A DNA stretch of 36,285 nt. It comes from Spirochaetota bacterium (GTDB lineage: Bacteria > Spirochaetota > UBA4802 > JAKQUI01). Made by a program: the position numbers and the translations under genes. Shown here one piece after another: positions 9,578-17,931 of this stretch. Position 1 is the first letter of the stretch. Each line of letters starts with the position of its first letter. The stretch is from the NCBI GenBank assembly GCA_029562645.1, contig JAKQUI010000075.1, positions 1-36,285 on the forward strand, read 5' to 3'. The notes beneath the pieces are model-generated. The model did no database searches, was not told where the DNA came from, and saw only the letters and a program-made list of their open reading frames with translations.

Positions 9578-11296
9578 ATGCCAGATCTCGCACGCGCCCG
9601 CCCCGGCAGAGCGCGCCGAACGGTTGTGATCTGTGCGCTCTCTGCGCTGATCGCGCTCGCGGCGGGCGCCGGTCCCCTGCGGGCCCAGCCCAACATCGCC
9701 ACCCTCGCCGAGCGCAACTCGCTGGCCGACGAATGGCGGATAACCGCGTCGGATCGCCCGGAGTATTCGTCGCGCGCATACGACGACTCCGGGTGGGACA
9801 CGATCCGGATGCCGGGAAGCTTCTTCGGGTACGCGCTCAGAAAGACCGGAGCGCTGTACGGGACCGTCTGGCTGCGCAAGACGATCATCATCGATGCCCG
9901 CGCGGAGCGACTGCCCGCAGTGGGACTCATCCTCGGGCGCATCGCCAATGCAGACGAGACGTATTTCAACGGGGAGCGGATCGGCGGGATGGGCCGGTTC
10001 CTGCCCGAGGACAATTCCATGTGGAACCATCCCCGCCACTACCTGGTTCCCGGAAAGCTTGTCAACTATGGCGGGAAAAACGTGATCGCGATACGGGTGT
10101 CACACTATATTTTCGGGGAAATGATCGGGACCCTCGCCCTCACTGATCTCGATACGTGGGAACAGGACCGGGTATGGCAGAACTTCACCCGGGTGACCGC
10201 CGGTTATATCATCATCGCCATGGGATGCCTCTTTCTTGTCATATTCCTGCTGTTCTATGCGCTCCGCAGGGAGCAGGAATACCTGTACTACGCGTTGCAG
10301 ATGGCGTGCGGCTTTTTCATCGTACTCGAACTCTGCAATTTCTGGAACACCTTCGGAAGCAACCTCATGCGGCTCAAGGCCCTGGGACTCTCATGGGCCG
10401 CGGTCAATGTCGTGCACCCGATTTTCCTGCACCGGATCTACGATCTGCAGAGAAAAAAAATCGAATGGGCGCTCTGGGTGTTCCTGGCGCTGACGATCGG
10501 ACTCTTGCTCACGATCACGGGCAAGCCCTCCGATCTGCTCCAGGTGAACATCTTCATCACCTTCACCATCTGCATTGGCCTCTATAACATCTCCTGCCAT
10601 GTTTCCGCCATCTTCAAGAGGCGGCCCTATTCGCGTGTTTTCGGTTTTTTCGGGATCGCTGTGGCCCTGGGGGCCATACACGACGGGCTGGTGTACCTGG
10701 CCAAGTTCACCGACTACAGCATATCCCTCTTCGGGTATGTCTTCCGGGATTACATGATCTTTCATTACATGGCCATCATGCTCTATACCGGGACCGCGCT
10801 GGTGCTGGTGTTCAGGTTCATCAGCATGGCCACCGAGGTGGAGGACCTCAAGACGACGCTCGAGAACTTCATCATCGAGAACGCGATCCTCAATAAGCAG
10901 GTCGTGCGAAGTCGTGACGAAGGGAAAAAGCGCCCGGAGGAATCCGCGCTCACCGACCGGACGATGGAGAAGCTCCAGAAGGTGGTCGCCTTCATCAATG
11001 AGAACTACCAGTCGAGCCTCTCGCGCGAGGGCCTCGCCGCCTCGGTCGACGTCCATCCGGACAACCTGGGCAAGCTCTTCCGTCGGTACACCAGCAAAAA
11101 GCTGGGCGATTACATCTGCGAGCTCAGAGTCGAGGACGCCGCGCGCAAGCTCGTGGAGACAGACGAACCCGTCATCGACATCGCCTTCGCGACCGGCTTC
11201 GAGAGCCTGCGCACCTTCAACCGCGCGTTTCTGAAGTTCAAGAAGATGACTCCCGCCAGCTACAAGAAGAAGAACAAGCCGGCGACGACATCGTGA
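9578..11296 (+). CDS. 7TMR-DISM receptor with C-terminal AraC DNA-binding domain
   Basis: A 572-residue membrane-bound transcription regulator. Order of parts: signal peptide (about 1-35); an extracytoplasmic jelly-roll, galactose-binding-like domain (about 45-190, with SRAYDDSGWDTIRMPGSFF and GTVWLRKTI like GH2 sugar-binding domains); seven hydrophobic helices (about 205-410, 7TMR-DISM type); a short helical linker; and an AraC/XylS double helix-turn-helix (about 462-565, with IAFATGFESLRTFNRAFLKF). An external ligand, perhaps a sugar, would act directly on transcription without a phosphorelay. The target genes are unknown; the neighbouring SpoIIE receptor is one candidate. Start 9578 is chosen over in-frame upstream Met codons because CGGGA lies 7 nt upstream and the signal peptide begins here; 9557 is the alternative. 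Confidence 0.85.
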   Translation: MPDLARARPGRARRTVVICALSALIALAAGAGPLRAQPNIATLAERNSLADEWRITASDRPEYSSRAYDDSGWDTIRMPGSFFGYALRKTGALYGTVWLRKTIIIDARAERLPAVGLILGRIANADETYFNGERIGGMGRFLPEDNSMWNHPRHYLVPGKLVNYGGKNVIAIRVSHYIFGEMIGTLALTDLDTWEQDRVWQNFTRVTAGYIIIAMGCLFLVIFLLFYALRREQEYLYYALQMACGFFIVLELCNFWNTFGSNLMRLKALGLSWAAVNVVHPIFLHRIYDLQRKKIEWALWVFLALTIGLLLTITGKPSDLLQVNIFITFTICIGLYNISCHVSAIFKRRPYSRVFGFFGIAVALGAIHDGLVYLAKFTDYSISLFGYVFRDYMIFHYMAIMLYTGTALVLVFRFISMATEVEDLKTTLENFIIENAILNKQVVRSRDEGKKRPEESALTDRTMEKLQKVVAFINENYQSSLSREGLAASVDVHPDNLGKLFRRYTSKKLGDYICELRVEDAARKLVETDEPVIDIAFATGFESLRTFNRAFLKFKKMTPASYKKKNKPATTS

Positions 11297-11452
11297 GGCG
11301 CCGCGTTCCCTTTTCCAGCCGCTCCAGCTGATTGACGACCGATCTATCGGACAGGGGCCGGGTGATCGCTTTAAGCCCCTCATCGGCAAGGACAAATTCG
11401 GATACTGTCCATTATTGGCCGGAAAGCCCATGCCGGATTGGATAATATTAAT

Positions 11453-11485
11453 CCATCGGGACTGTTATTTGTCATTCCCCGATGG
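11453..11485 (+). terminator. Possible terminator hairpin after the AraC receptor gene
   Basis: An 8-bp stem, CCATCGGG (11453-11460) with CCCGATGG (11478-11485), is followed by a short T-rich stretch (TTTAGATTT). It lies in the 297-bp gap between the two receptor genes. The T-tract is interrupted, so termination is only plausible. Confidence 0.35.
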
Positions 11486-11593
11486 TTTAGATTTCTCATG
11501 TGAGTATCGCAAACAATGTAATCAACATATAGAGTGCAGGGTGTTGGCAAACCGGTCGAACCGGGAGCGCCGCCCATGCGAAGGAACAGCGAA

Positions 11594-13717
11594 ATGAAGG
11601 TGTCCAGGACGAAACCGCTCATCGTTATTTTCCATGGTATACTGATCGCGGCAGCAGCGATGTTTGTTCATGCCGGCCCCTCGTTTGCGATCGAACCGGT
11701 CGTGCTCGACGAGACGCGGGAAGAGTACATACTGGGAAAGCATATCGAGTATCTGAAAGATGCGAAGAAAGAATACGCGATTCAGGATGTTTCCGCGGCC
11801 GGATTCGATTCGCGATTCACCGCCAGCACCGAGGACTGGCCGAATTTCGCATACACCTCGGCGGCCTACTGGCTGCGGTTCACGATCAGGAACGCGTCGA
11901 AGGAGACACGGCGATGGATCCTTCTGGATAACTATCCGCTGACTGACGACATCAAGCTTTTCATGCCGGCGCAGCATGGGGGCAAGATCCTGAAGCACGC
12001 GGGGCGCTTTCTGCCCTATGCGGCGAGGGACGAGGACTACCGGGCGTTCGCGTTCCATCTGGACGTTCCGGCCGGATCGGAACAGACGTACTACCTGCGC
12101 CTCGAGAGCGAGGATTCCCTCGTGGCGATCCTGTCGATCGTGTCTCCGAAGCGCTTCACGCAGATCAAGCACAACACCCAGATCATGCTGGGGATCTACT
12201 ACGGCTTTATCCTGGCGATGATCATCTACTATTTCTTCATTTTTATCGCCACCCGTGACCGGAATTATATCTACTACGTGCTCACGCTGATCTTTCTGCA
12301 TCTCTTGTTTCAGTTTTCACTCAACGGGCTCTCGGCCGAATATATCAACCAAACCTCGCTCTGGTGGTCGCGCGGCTCCATCGTATTCTTCGAGGCCATC
12401 GGCGTGTTTTTCGCCATGCAGGTCGCGAAGGAATTTCTGCAGACGAAGCGGAACGCCCCCGTCTTTCACAAGCTGTACAATATCGTCATGTACATCGTGT
12501 TCGCCATCGCGCTCGGGTCGCTGTTCCTCCCGTACTACTATATGATCATCTCGGCGGTTCTGATGACCATGAGCGGGTCGGTGCTGATGTGGTCGGCGGG
12601 CCTGTACTGCTACTATAAAGGATTCCGGGCGGCCCGATTCTACCTGCTGGCCTGGACCTCCATTCAGCTCCTCGGCTGCTTCTATGGGCTGAAAACCCTG
12701 GGCCTCGCGCCGAGCTTCTTCCTGTCGGAATGGGGATTCCAGATCGGATCGCTGACGCATGCCCTGCTGATGTCATTCGCCCTGGCGGACCTGATAAATA
12801 TCATGCGCATTGAGAAGACCACAGCCCTCAAGGAATCGATTTCGCTAAAGGAAGAAATGAACCGAAACCTCGAGATCAAGGTCAAGGAGCGCACCGAGGA
12901 GCTTCAGCAGGCGATGGCCACAATGAAGGCAATGAACGAGGAGATCGTCACCGCGCGCGACGCGTTGTGGGGGGAGATGCAGCTGGCGAAGAAGATCCAG
13001 ACGGTCCTGCTCCCCGTCAAGCCCCAGATGAAAGGCTACGACATCTCCGTGTTCCTCAAACCGGCCGATGACGTGGGGGGCGATTACTACGACATCATCA
13101 ATGTCGAGAACATCGACTGGATCGTCATCGGCGACGTGTCCGGCCATGGCGTTCCCGCCGGCCTAATCATGATGATGGTCCAGACGGCGATCCACACGGT
13201 CCTCGCGAGCAAGGGCAACCTGAAACCCGAGGCGCTGCTGACCAGGATCAACCGGGTCATCACGCGAAACATCAGGCTCCTGAGCGAGGACAAATACATG
13301 ACCCTCACGGTGTTCGCCTGCATCAAGGACGGCAAGTTCTACTACTCGGGCCTGCACCAGGACATCATGATCTATCGGAGTACGGAAAAGCGGGTCGAGC
13401 TGATCGGCACCAACGGCATATGGATCGGGCTGCTCGAGGACATCAGGGGCATGGTGACCGGCGAGCACTTCAGCATGGCGGTGGGGGATGTCATGATGCT
13501 GTTCACGGACGGGATCACCGAGGCGTGGGTTGAGGGCAGCGTTCGCGACAACCGCACCATGGAGACCGACATGTTCGGCCAACATAAGCTCAAGGAGGTG
13601 TTCGAGGAATATGGCGAGCACCATCCCGATGACATCAAGAGCGGCATCCTGAGCAAGCTGGATGGATACCGGATCACGGACGACGTGACCATGGTGATCG
13701 TCAAGCGCCGGGAATGA
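11594..13717 (+). CDS. 7TMR-DISM receptor with SpoIIE-type PP2C phosphatase
   Basis: A 707-residue sensor phosphatase. A signal peptide is followed by a periplasmic 7TMR-DISMED2-like beta domain (about 40-190, including AAYWLRFTIRN and W-I-L-L-D-N-Y-P-L), a seven-helix membrane region (about 199-400), a coiled coil (about 409-465, NRNLEIKVKERTEELQQAM), and a SpoIIE/RsbU phosphatase domain (about 470-706). Phosphatase signatures are DDVGGDYYDI, GDVSGHGVPAG, LFTDGITEAW and a closing DDVTMVIVK, which supply the metal-binding Asp residues. Such enzymes usually dephosphorylate an anti-sigma-factor antagonist or a related protein; no such partner is encoded nearby. AAGGAA lies 7 nt before the chosen ATG. 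The arrangement matches receptors common in Leptospira and other spirochaetes. Confidence 0.9.
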   Translation: MKVSRTKPLIVIFHGILIAAAAMFVHAGPSFAIEPVVLDETREEYILGKHIEYLKDAKKEYAIQDVSAAGFDSRFTASTEDWPNFAYTSAAYWLRFTIRNASKETRRWILLDNYPLTDDIKLFMPAQHGGKILKHAGRFLPYAARDEDYRAFAFHLDVPAGSEQTYYLRLESEDSLVAILSIVSPKRFTQIKHNTQIMLGIYYGFILAMIIYYFFIFIATRDRNYIYYVLTLIFLHLLFQFSLNGLSAEYINQTSLWWSRGSIVFFEAIGVFFAMQVAKEFLQTKRNAPVFHKLYNIVMYIVFAIALGSLFLPYYYMIISAVLMTMSGSVLMWSAGLYCYYKGFRAARFYLLAWTSIQLLGCFYGLKTLGLAPSFFLSEWGFQIGSLTHALLMSFALADLINIMRIEKTTALKESISLKEEMNRNLEIKVKERTEELQQAMATMKAMNEEIVTARDALWGEMQLAKKIQTVLLPVKPQMKGYDISVFLKPADDVGGDYYDIINVENIDWIVIGDVSGHGVPAGLIMMMVQTAIHTVLASKGNLKPEALLTRINRVITRNIRLLSEDKYMTLTVFACIKDGKFYYSGLHQDIMIYRSTEKRVELIGTNGIWIGLLEDIRGMVTGEHFSMAVGDVMMLFTDGITEAWVEGSVRDNRTMETDMFGQHKLKEVFEEYGEHHPDDIKSGILSKLDGYRITDDVTMVIVKRRE

Positions 13718-13761
13718 TCGGTCGACGCTCAGGGAAAACGGCAGCGGATCACGTAATTCTC

Positions 13762-13791
13762 TTGCTTTATCGTCACGCCCGGTAGTAGTAT
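13762..13791 (+). promoter_or_regulatory. Candidate sigma-70 promoter
   Basis: TTGCTT (13762-13767) and TAGTAT (13786-13791) are separated by 18 bp. They lie in the gap after the SpoIIE gene and just before a hairpin (CCGGAC 13796-13801 / GTCCGG 13812-13817) and the small GTG-initiated gene. This would start the run of small genes. Match to consensus is moderate. Confidence 0.35.
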
Positions 13792-13844
13792 ATACCCGGA
13801 CAGCGTCTGGCGTCCGGAGGCCCCGCCCCCGGAGGGATCATGCC

Positions 13845-14021
13845 GTGAAGCGATCATATCAGCTCATCGTCGCCATCGTATTCCTTGACCTCGCGATCCG
13901 CCTGGCGGGAGGCGATGCCGTTCGGCAGATGGGCCACTGTTCGCCTGGTGCCACAACGGCGCCGGCATCGCAACAGGGCGGATTGTGCGATGAAAAAGCT
14001 TGTAGAAATACTATCAGTTGA
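13845..14021 (+). CDS. Small putative secreted peptide, GTG start
   Basis: A 58-residue frame beginning GTG with a strong Shine-Dalgarno, GGAGGGA, at 13831-13837 (7-nt spacing). The N-terminus is signal-peptide-like (KRSYQLIVAIVFLDLAIRL then A-G-G-D-A), followed by a short Cys-containing tail (three Cys). Its 3' end overlaps the start of the next gene by 32 bp in another frame, which suggests translational coupling. I recognise no family. The alternative is that this is only a leader for the next gene, but the ribosome site is too far from that gene's ATG to serve it. Confidence 0.4.
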   Translation: MKRSYQLIVAIVFLDLAIRLAGGDAVRQMGHCSPGATTAPASQQGGLCDEKACRNTIS

Positions 14022-14295
14022 TTCGGTGCATATTATCGCCCTCGATGCCCGCGGAAATCGAGTCACGATAGCCATTGCCGACTGCATCAACAATTTCTAT
14101 CGTGAGTTCATGGGTGCGGAGTATGTCGTCACCGGCAATGACCGCATGATCGGGGAGCGGAACAGCCAGGCCGATCCACGGTATTTTATTTTTCATTCCA
14201 ATCCGCGTTATTGCATCGAAGTTGATCGCGACCGCTTTGATGCGATCAGTGACATGCTTTCCGGAAATAACCTGCAGACCTTTGATCAAACATAG
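13990..14295 (+). CDS. Hypothetical protein (101 aa)
   Basis: MKKLVEILSVDSVHIIALD opens a small soluble protein with an alternating beta pattern and a central segment, FIFHSNPRYCIEVDRDRF. It has no signal peptide and no family I recognise. The ATG at 13990 is preferred over an in-frame upstream Met at 13885 because the upstream extension is Arg-rich shadow sequence. The stop is 3 bp before the next gene's GTG, so the two are probably co-transcribed and co-translated. A nucleic-acid or ligand-binding role cannot be judged from sequence alone. Confidence 0.6.
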   Translation: MKKLVEILSVDSVHIIALDARGNRVTIAIADCINNFYREFMGAEYVVTGNDRMIGERNSQADPRYFIFHSNPRYCIEVDRDRFDAISDMLSGNNLQTFDQT

Positions 14296-14298
14296 CCC

Positions 14299-14697
14299 GT
14301 GAATATCGTTTTCGACATGGACAATACGCTGGTGGACGAATTCGGCGCGTCTGCGCGACCGGGCGTCATTGATCTGCTCGTCCATTTGAAACGAACGGGG
14401 CACACCCTGATCCTGTGGACAAATTCAAGAAAGGAGCGGGCCCGTCAAATCATACTGGACAACAATCTGCGGCGGTATTTCACTACCTTCATCTTCAGGG
14501 AGGACTACGATCCGGAAGAAAAGGGGCTGTCCAAGGATATCCGGAAAGTCAAGGGGGATATCCTCGTCGATGATGATCCGGCGGAGATCCGGCATGTCGC
14601 AACCCTCGGAAAACATGGCTATCTGGTAGCATCGTACCGTAAAGGCATGACGGTTGACAGGAATGAATTCGCGGGCCTCCTGAAGATGCTGCGTTAA
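14299..14697 (+). CDS. HAD-superfamily hydrolase-like protein
   Basis: A compact 132-residue HAD-type phosphatase fold with a GTG start. Motif I is F-D-M-D-N-T-L-V (nucleophile Asp and general-acid Asp two residues later), motif II is L-W-T-N-S, a Lys follows in the middle, and motif IV is ILVDDDPAEIRH. There is no cap insertion, so large or macromolecular substrates are possible; the size recalls NIF/FCP-type or NLI-like HAD proteins. It is tightly coupled to the upstream 101-aa gene (3-bp gap). The substrate is not predictable. It could act on a protein or nucleotide phosphate in the cytoplasm. Confidence 0.8.
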   Translation: MNIVFDMDNTLVDEFGASARPGVIDLLVHLKRTGHTLILWTNSRKERARQIILDNNLRRYFTTFIFREDYDPEEKGLSKDIRKVKGDILVDDDPAEIRHVATLGKHGYLVASYRKGMTVDRNEFAGLLKMLR

Positions 14698-14707
14698 ACG
14701 GAAACGG

Positions 14708-14890
14708 ATGCGGAGCACCCGGCATCCGGTCGTCGGCCCGCCGATACTGCGTATCATCTTCGCCATCTTCGTCGAGGCTGCGATCTTCCGCTATCTGCCG
14801 GGCGTCTCCGTCCGTCGCGCGCTGAAGACATCAACCATTGCGAACGCGGCCTCCCTCGTTTTCGGCTTGATATTTATCGCCATGATCTGA
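14708..14890 (+). CDS. Small membrane protein (60 aa) or remnant
   Basis: It starts 10 bp after the HAD gene. It contains two hydrophobic stretches (ILRIIFAIFVEAAIFRYL and ANAASLVFGLIFIAMI) around a basic loop. This matches a short two-helix pattern seen in small membrane proteins, but it could also be the end of a decayed larger protein. There is no clear Shine-Dalgarno. It sits in the same direction as both neighbours. Confidence 0.45.
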   Translation: MRSTRHPVVGPPILRIIFAIFVEAAIFRYLPGVSVRRALKTSTIANAASLVFGLIFIAMI

Positions 14891-14924
14891 TCCGCTCTTT
14901 GCACTACGATTCAGGAGAACGCGC

Positions 14925-15551
14925 ATGCCGTCGCTGATGCACCGACGATCACATCATTCCATGAAGCGCTTCTACGATTGGGTCCACCGCTACTACGGCA
15001 GTATCGAAGAGTCGATCGGTCCGGCATTGGATTCGATCATCGAAGGCATGCCGTCGGTGTTCGCCGACGCCGGATCCAAGACCGCGCTCGATTACGCCTG
15101 CGGATCGGGGCTCCTTACGCTGAAGCTCGCCCGGCGCTTCTCCGTCGTCGACGGACGAGACGCGTCGACGGGCATGATCGGACGCGCCATGGAGCGGGCG
15201 AACGCGCTTTCGGTCTTCAATGCCTCATTTCGCGCGGGGGACATCATGGAGCCGGATGAGGCCCCCGGGTCCTATGATATCGTGTTCGTGTCTTTCGCCC
15301 TTCATCTGTTTCATCCCGATGTGGAGCGGGAGATCCTGAGGAAGCTGTTCGCCATCGCCACGGAGGCGGTCGTCGTCATCGACCATGGACGCAGATGGAG
15401 CGCAAAAACCGCGCTGATCGAATGGATCGAGGGGAGTTATTACGACCGTTTCATCACGCTCGATTTTAACGCGATGGCGAACGAAATCGGCGCGTCCAGA
15501 TTCGTCGAGACGGAGATTGCGGACAGCCTTGTGCTTGAGTTTTGCAAATAG
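14925..15551 (+). CDS. Class I SAM-dependent methyltransferase
   Basis: A 208-residue Rossmann-type methyltransferase. Motif I is A-L-D-Y-A-C-G-S-G-L-L-T (about residues 53-64), the acidic strand-2 end is V-V-D-G-R-D, and motif IV/V is Y-D-I-V-F-V-S-F-A-L-H-L-F-H-P. The Shine-Dalgarno AGGAGA lies 7 nt before the ATG at 14925. The gene ends the co-directional cluster and is followed by a strong terminator. The methyl acceptor cannot be deduced; the closest look is the UbiE/BioC-like group of small-molecule methyltransferases. Confidence 0.85.
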   Translation: MPSLMHRRSHHSMKRFYDWVHRYYGSIEESIGPALDSIIEGMPSVFADAGSKTALDYACGSGLLTLKLARRFSVVDGRDASTGMIGRAMERANALSVFNASFRAGDIMEPDEAPGSYDIVFVSFALHLFHPDVEREILRKLFAIATEAVVVIDHGRRWSAKTALIEWIEGSYYDRFITLDFNAMANEIGASRFVETEIADSLVLEFCK

Positions 15552-15586
15552 CGGGCATTGGAGTTGCCTGTCGCCTGTGGCATAAA

Positions 15587-15621
15587 AAAGCGCCATGCGC
15601 ATTTTATGCGCATGGCGCTTT
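15587..15621. terminator. Strong bidirectional terminator
   Basis: A perfect 15-bp stem (AAAGCGCCATGCGCA, 15587-15601, with its exact complement 15607-15621) and a 5-nt loop sit between convergent genes. On the minus strand the stem runs into six T residues, an excellent intrinsic terminator for the GGGtGRT operon. On the plus strand the T-tract is shorter, so it serves the methyltransferase gene less strongly. Confidence 0.85.
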
Positions 15622-15643
15622 GCGGATCACGATGTTCGTTTGT

Positions 15644-16645
15644 TCAGCGCGCCTGCTGGATCGCCACGGCCACGGCCACGGCCACGGTCGCGCCCACCAT
15701 CGGATTGTTCCCCATGCCGATGAGCCCCATCATCTCTACGTGCGCGGGGACGGAGGACGATCCGGCGAACTGCGCGTCCGAGTGCATGCGGCCCATGGTG
15801 TCCGTCATGCCGTAGGAGGCGGGACCGGCGGCCATGTTGTCGGGATGGAGCGTTCGGCCGGTCCCCCCGCCGGAGGCCACCGAGAAATATTTCTTCCCGA
15901 GATCGACGCACTCCTTCTTGTAGGTCCCCGCGACGGGGTGCTGGAACCGGGTCGGGTTCGTCGAGTTGCCGGTGATCGAGACGTCGACCCCCTCGTGATG
16001 CAGGATCGCGACTCCCTCGCGGACGTCATCCGCGCCAAAGCAGCGCACCTTCGCCTTTTCGCCCGAGGAATAGGCCGTTTCCTTTACGATGGCGAGCGTG
16101 CCGGTGTAATAATCGAATTTGGTTTGCACATAGGTGAAGCCGTTGATGCGCGAGATGATGAAGGCGGCGTCCTTGCCGAGGCCGTTCAGGATCACGCGCA
16201 GCGGGTTTTTTCGCACCTTGTTGGCCGATTTCGCGATGCCGATCGCGCCCTCCGCCGCGGCGAATGATTCGTGCCCGGCGAGAAACGCGAAGCACTTCGT
16301 CTCCTCGCGCAGGAGCATCGCCGCGAGGTTTCCGTGCCCGATGCCCACCTTGCGGTCGTCGGCGACCGAACCGGGAATGCAGAAGGATTGCAGGCCTTGA
16401 CCCAGTATTTCCGCCGCTTCGGGGGCGGCCGTCACCCCCTTTTTTATGGCGATAGCGGCGCCGACCGTGTAGGCCCAGCAGGCGTTTTCAAAGCATATCG
16501 GCTGGATACCCCGCACGATCGCGGCGACATCGATGCCCTTCGCATCGCAGATGGATTTGGTTTCCTCAATTGATGTAATGCCATGCGCGCCGAGCACGGC
16601 GTTGATCTGCTTGATTCGTCTTTCGTAGCTTTCAAATAGTGCCAT
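15644..16645 (-). CDS. GGGtGRT protein
   Basis: A 333-residue member of the family named for its heptapeptide; GGGTGRT is present at residues 259-265. The N-terminus MALFESYERRIKQIN is the family's usual start, supported by AGGGTGA just upstream. Other Gly-rich segments (GIGHGNLAAM, GLIGMGNNPMVGAT) suggest a nucleotide- or cofactor-binding fold. The biochemical role is undescribed as far as I know. The family is commonly encoded next to an Fe-S scaffold-like protein in anaerobes, as here (16-bp gap to the upstream gene), so a shared task in Fe-S or redox metabolism is inferred. The C-terminus carries a VAVAVAVA run encoded by tandem hexamers. It is cytoplasmic, with no signal peptide. Confidence 0.9.
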   Translation of the reverse strand: MALFESYERRIKQINAVLGAHGITSIEETKSICDAKGIDVAAIVRGIQPICFENACWAYTVGAAIAIKKGVTAAPEAAEILGQGLQSFCIPGSVADDRKVGIGHGNLAAMLLREETKCFAFLAGHESFAAAEGAIGIAKSANKVRKNPLRVILNGLGKDAAFIISRINGFTYVQTKFDYYTGTLAIVKETAYSSGEKAKVRCFGADDVREGVAILHHEGVDVSITGNSTNPTRFQHPVAGTYKKECVDLGKKYFSVASGGGTGRTLHPDNMAAGPASYGMTDTMGRMHSDAQFAGSSSVPAHVEMMGLIGMGNNPMVGATVAVAVAVAIQQAR

Positions 16646-16661
16646 TGCAATCACCCTTATG

Positions 16662-17354
16662 TTACGCGTGACGAGGATCGATCTTCCTGGCCGCATCGTC
16701 GAAACGGCCATATGTCGATGTCGCTTTTTTCAGCGCGTCGTTCGCATCGGTTCCCTTCTTGATCATGTCCATCATCTTGCCCAGGTGGACGATTTCGTAG
16801 CCGATAATCTGGTCATCCGTGTCGAGCGCAAGCTGGTTGACGTAGCCCTCGGCGAGTTCCAGATACCGCACGCCCTTCGCTTTCGTGCTGAATATCGTGC
16901 CGATCTGGCTGCGCAGACCCTTGCCGAGGTCCTCGAGTCCCGCGCCGATGGGGAGCCCGCCCTCGGAGAACGCGGTCTGCGTCCGACCGTAGGCGATCTG
17001 AAGGAAGAGCTCGCGCATGGCCGTGTTGATCGCGTCGCAGACGAGGTCGGTGTTCATCGCCTCGAGGATCGTCTTCCCGGGCAGGATCTCGCCCGCCATG
17101 GCGGCGGAATGCGTCATGCCGGAGCACCCGAGCGTTTCGACGAGCGCTTCGTGGATGATGCCGTCTTTCACGTTGAGCGTGAGCTTGCACGCGCCCTGCT
17201 GCGGGGCGCACCAGCCGACGCCGTGCGTAAGTCCGGAGATGTCCTTGATTTCCTTGACCTGCACCCATTTCCCTTCCTCGGGAATGGGCGCCGGTCCGTG
17301 ATCGGGGCCCTTGGCCACGCACATCATTTCTTCAACTTCTGCTGAGTATATCAT
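16662..17354 (-). CDS. NifU/IscU-like iron-sulfur scaffold partner of the GGGtGRT protein
   Basis: A 230-residue cytoplasmic protein related to IscU/NifU-N scaffolds. The core ETLGCSGMTHSAAMAGEILPGKTI matches the scaffold motif around the second conserved Cys (C77). Further Cys residues are C12, C49, C56 and C106. It is longer than IscU (about 130 residues), with an extra C-terminal half, as usual for the form that accompanies GGGtGRT proteins. AAAGGAG precedes the ATG. It is the first gene of a two-gene operon and divergent from the C_GCAxxG_C_C gene across a 118-bp AT-rich region that probably holds both promoters. Confidence 0.85.
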   Translation of the reverse strand: MIYSAEVEEMMCVAKGPDHGPAPIPEEGKWVQVKEIKDISGLTHGVGWCAPQQGACKLTLNVKDGIIHEALVETLGCSGMTHSAAMAGEILPGKTILEAMNTDLVCDAINTAMRELFLQIAYGRTQTAFSEGGLPIGAGLEDLGKGLRSQIGTIFSTKAKGVRYLELAEGYVNQLALDTDDQIIGYEIVHLGKMMDMIKKGTDANDALKKATSTYGRFDDAARKIDPRHA

Positions 17355-17472
17355 ACGGCGTACTCCTTTATGGAAGCTGTAGATACCATTGAGATTTCAA
17401 TAAAATAATTCAAGACAAAAAAATCACTTCCATGAGCATTGTCCGTATCATGTGATGATCGAAGAAGGCGCA

Positions 17473-17931
17473 ATGAAGCGGGAATATATCGATACAGCAT
17501 TATCGCATTTCGATGATGGATGTGCGTGCTCTCAATCCATTCTGCTCGCATTTTCTGAAGTGTTCAACCTTGATGAGACGGTCGCGAAGCGGATCGCTTC
17601 GACCTTCGGCGGCGGGATGGGGCGATTGCGCGAAAAATGCGGGGCCGTCACCGGCGCGTTCATGGTCCTCGGGCTCGCATTCGGGAACGTCGATCCGAAG
17701 GACATGAAGACGAAGCTGTATGCCTACGAGAAGGTGCGCGAATTGAATGCGCGCGTCCAGGGCGAGTTCGGAACGACGCTGTGCGCGGAATTCTTGCGCA
17801 AAAAGGCGAGCGCGGCCGATATCGCGGCGAGGGCGCACCATCGTATCGTGTGCAGATCGATTATTGAGTACACTGTGGGCGCGCTCGTCGATATTTTAAT
17901 CGAGAACGGCCGTCTCTCTCGGGATAGCTAA
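17473..17931 (+). CDS. C_GCAxxG_C_C family protein (putative redox-active)
   Basis: A 152-residue protein with the family's spaced Cys pattern: DDGCACSQSILLAF near the N-terminus, REKCGAVTGAFMVLG in the middle, and later Cys in LCAEF and IVCRSI. The family is thought to be redox-active or metal-binding, but the reaction is not established. The start at 17473 (MKREYIDTALSHF) matches the family's usual N-terminus and has GAAGAAGG just upstream; ATG 17455 is an in-frame alternative. It faces away from the NifU-like/GGGtGRT operon, which hints at related iron, sulfur or redox physiology in an anaerobe. Confidence 0.8.
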   Translation: MKREYIDTALSHFDDGCACSQSILLAFSEVFNLDETVAKRIASTFGGGMGRLREKCGAVTGAFMVLGLAFGNVDPKDMKTKLYAYEKVRELNARVQGEFGTTLCAEFLRKKASAADIAARAHHRIVCRSIIEYTVGALVDILIENGRLSRDS

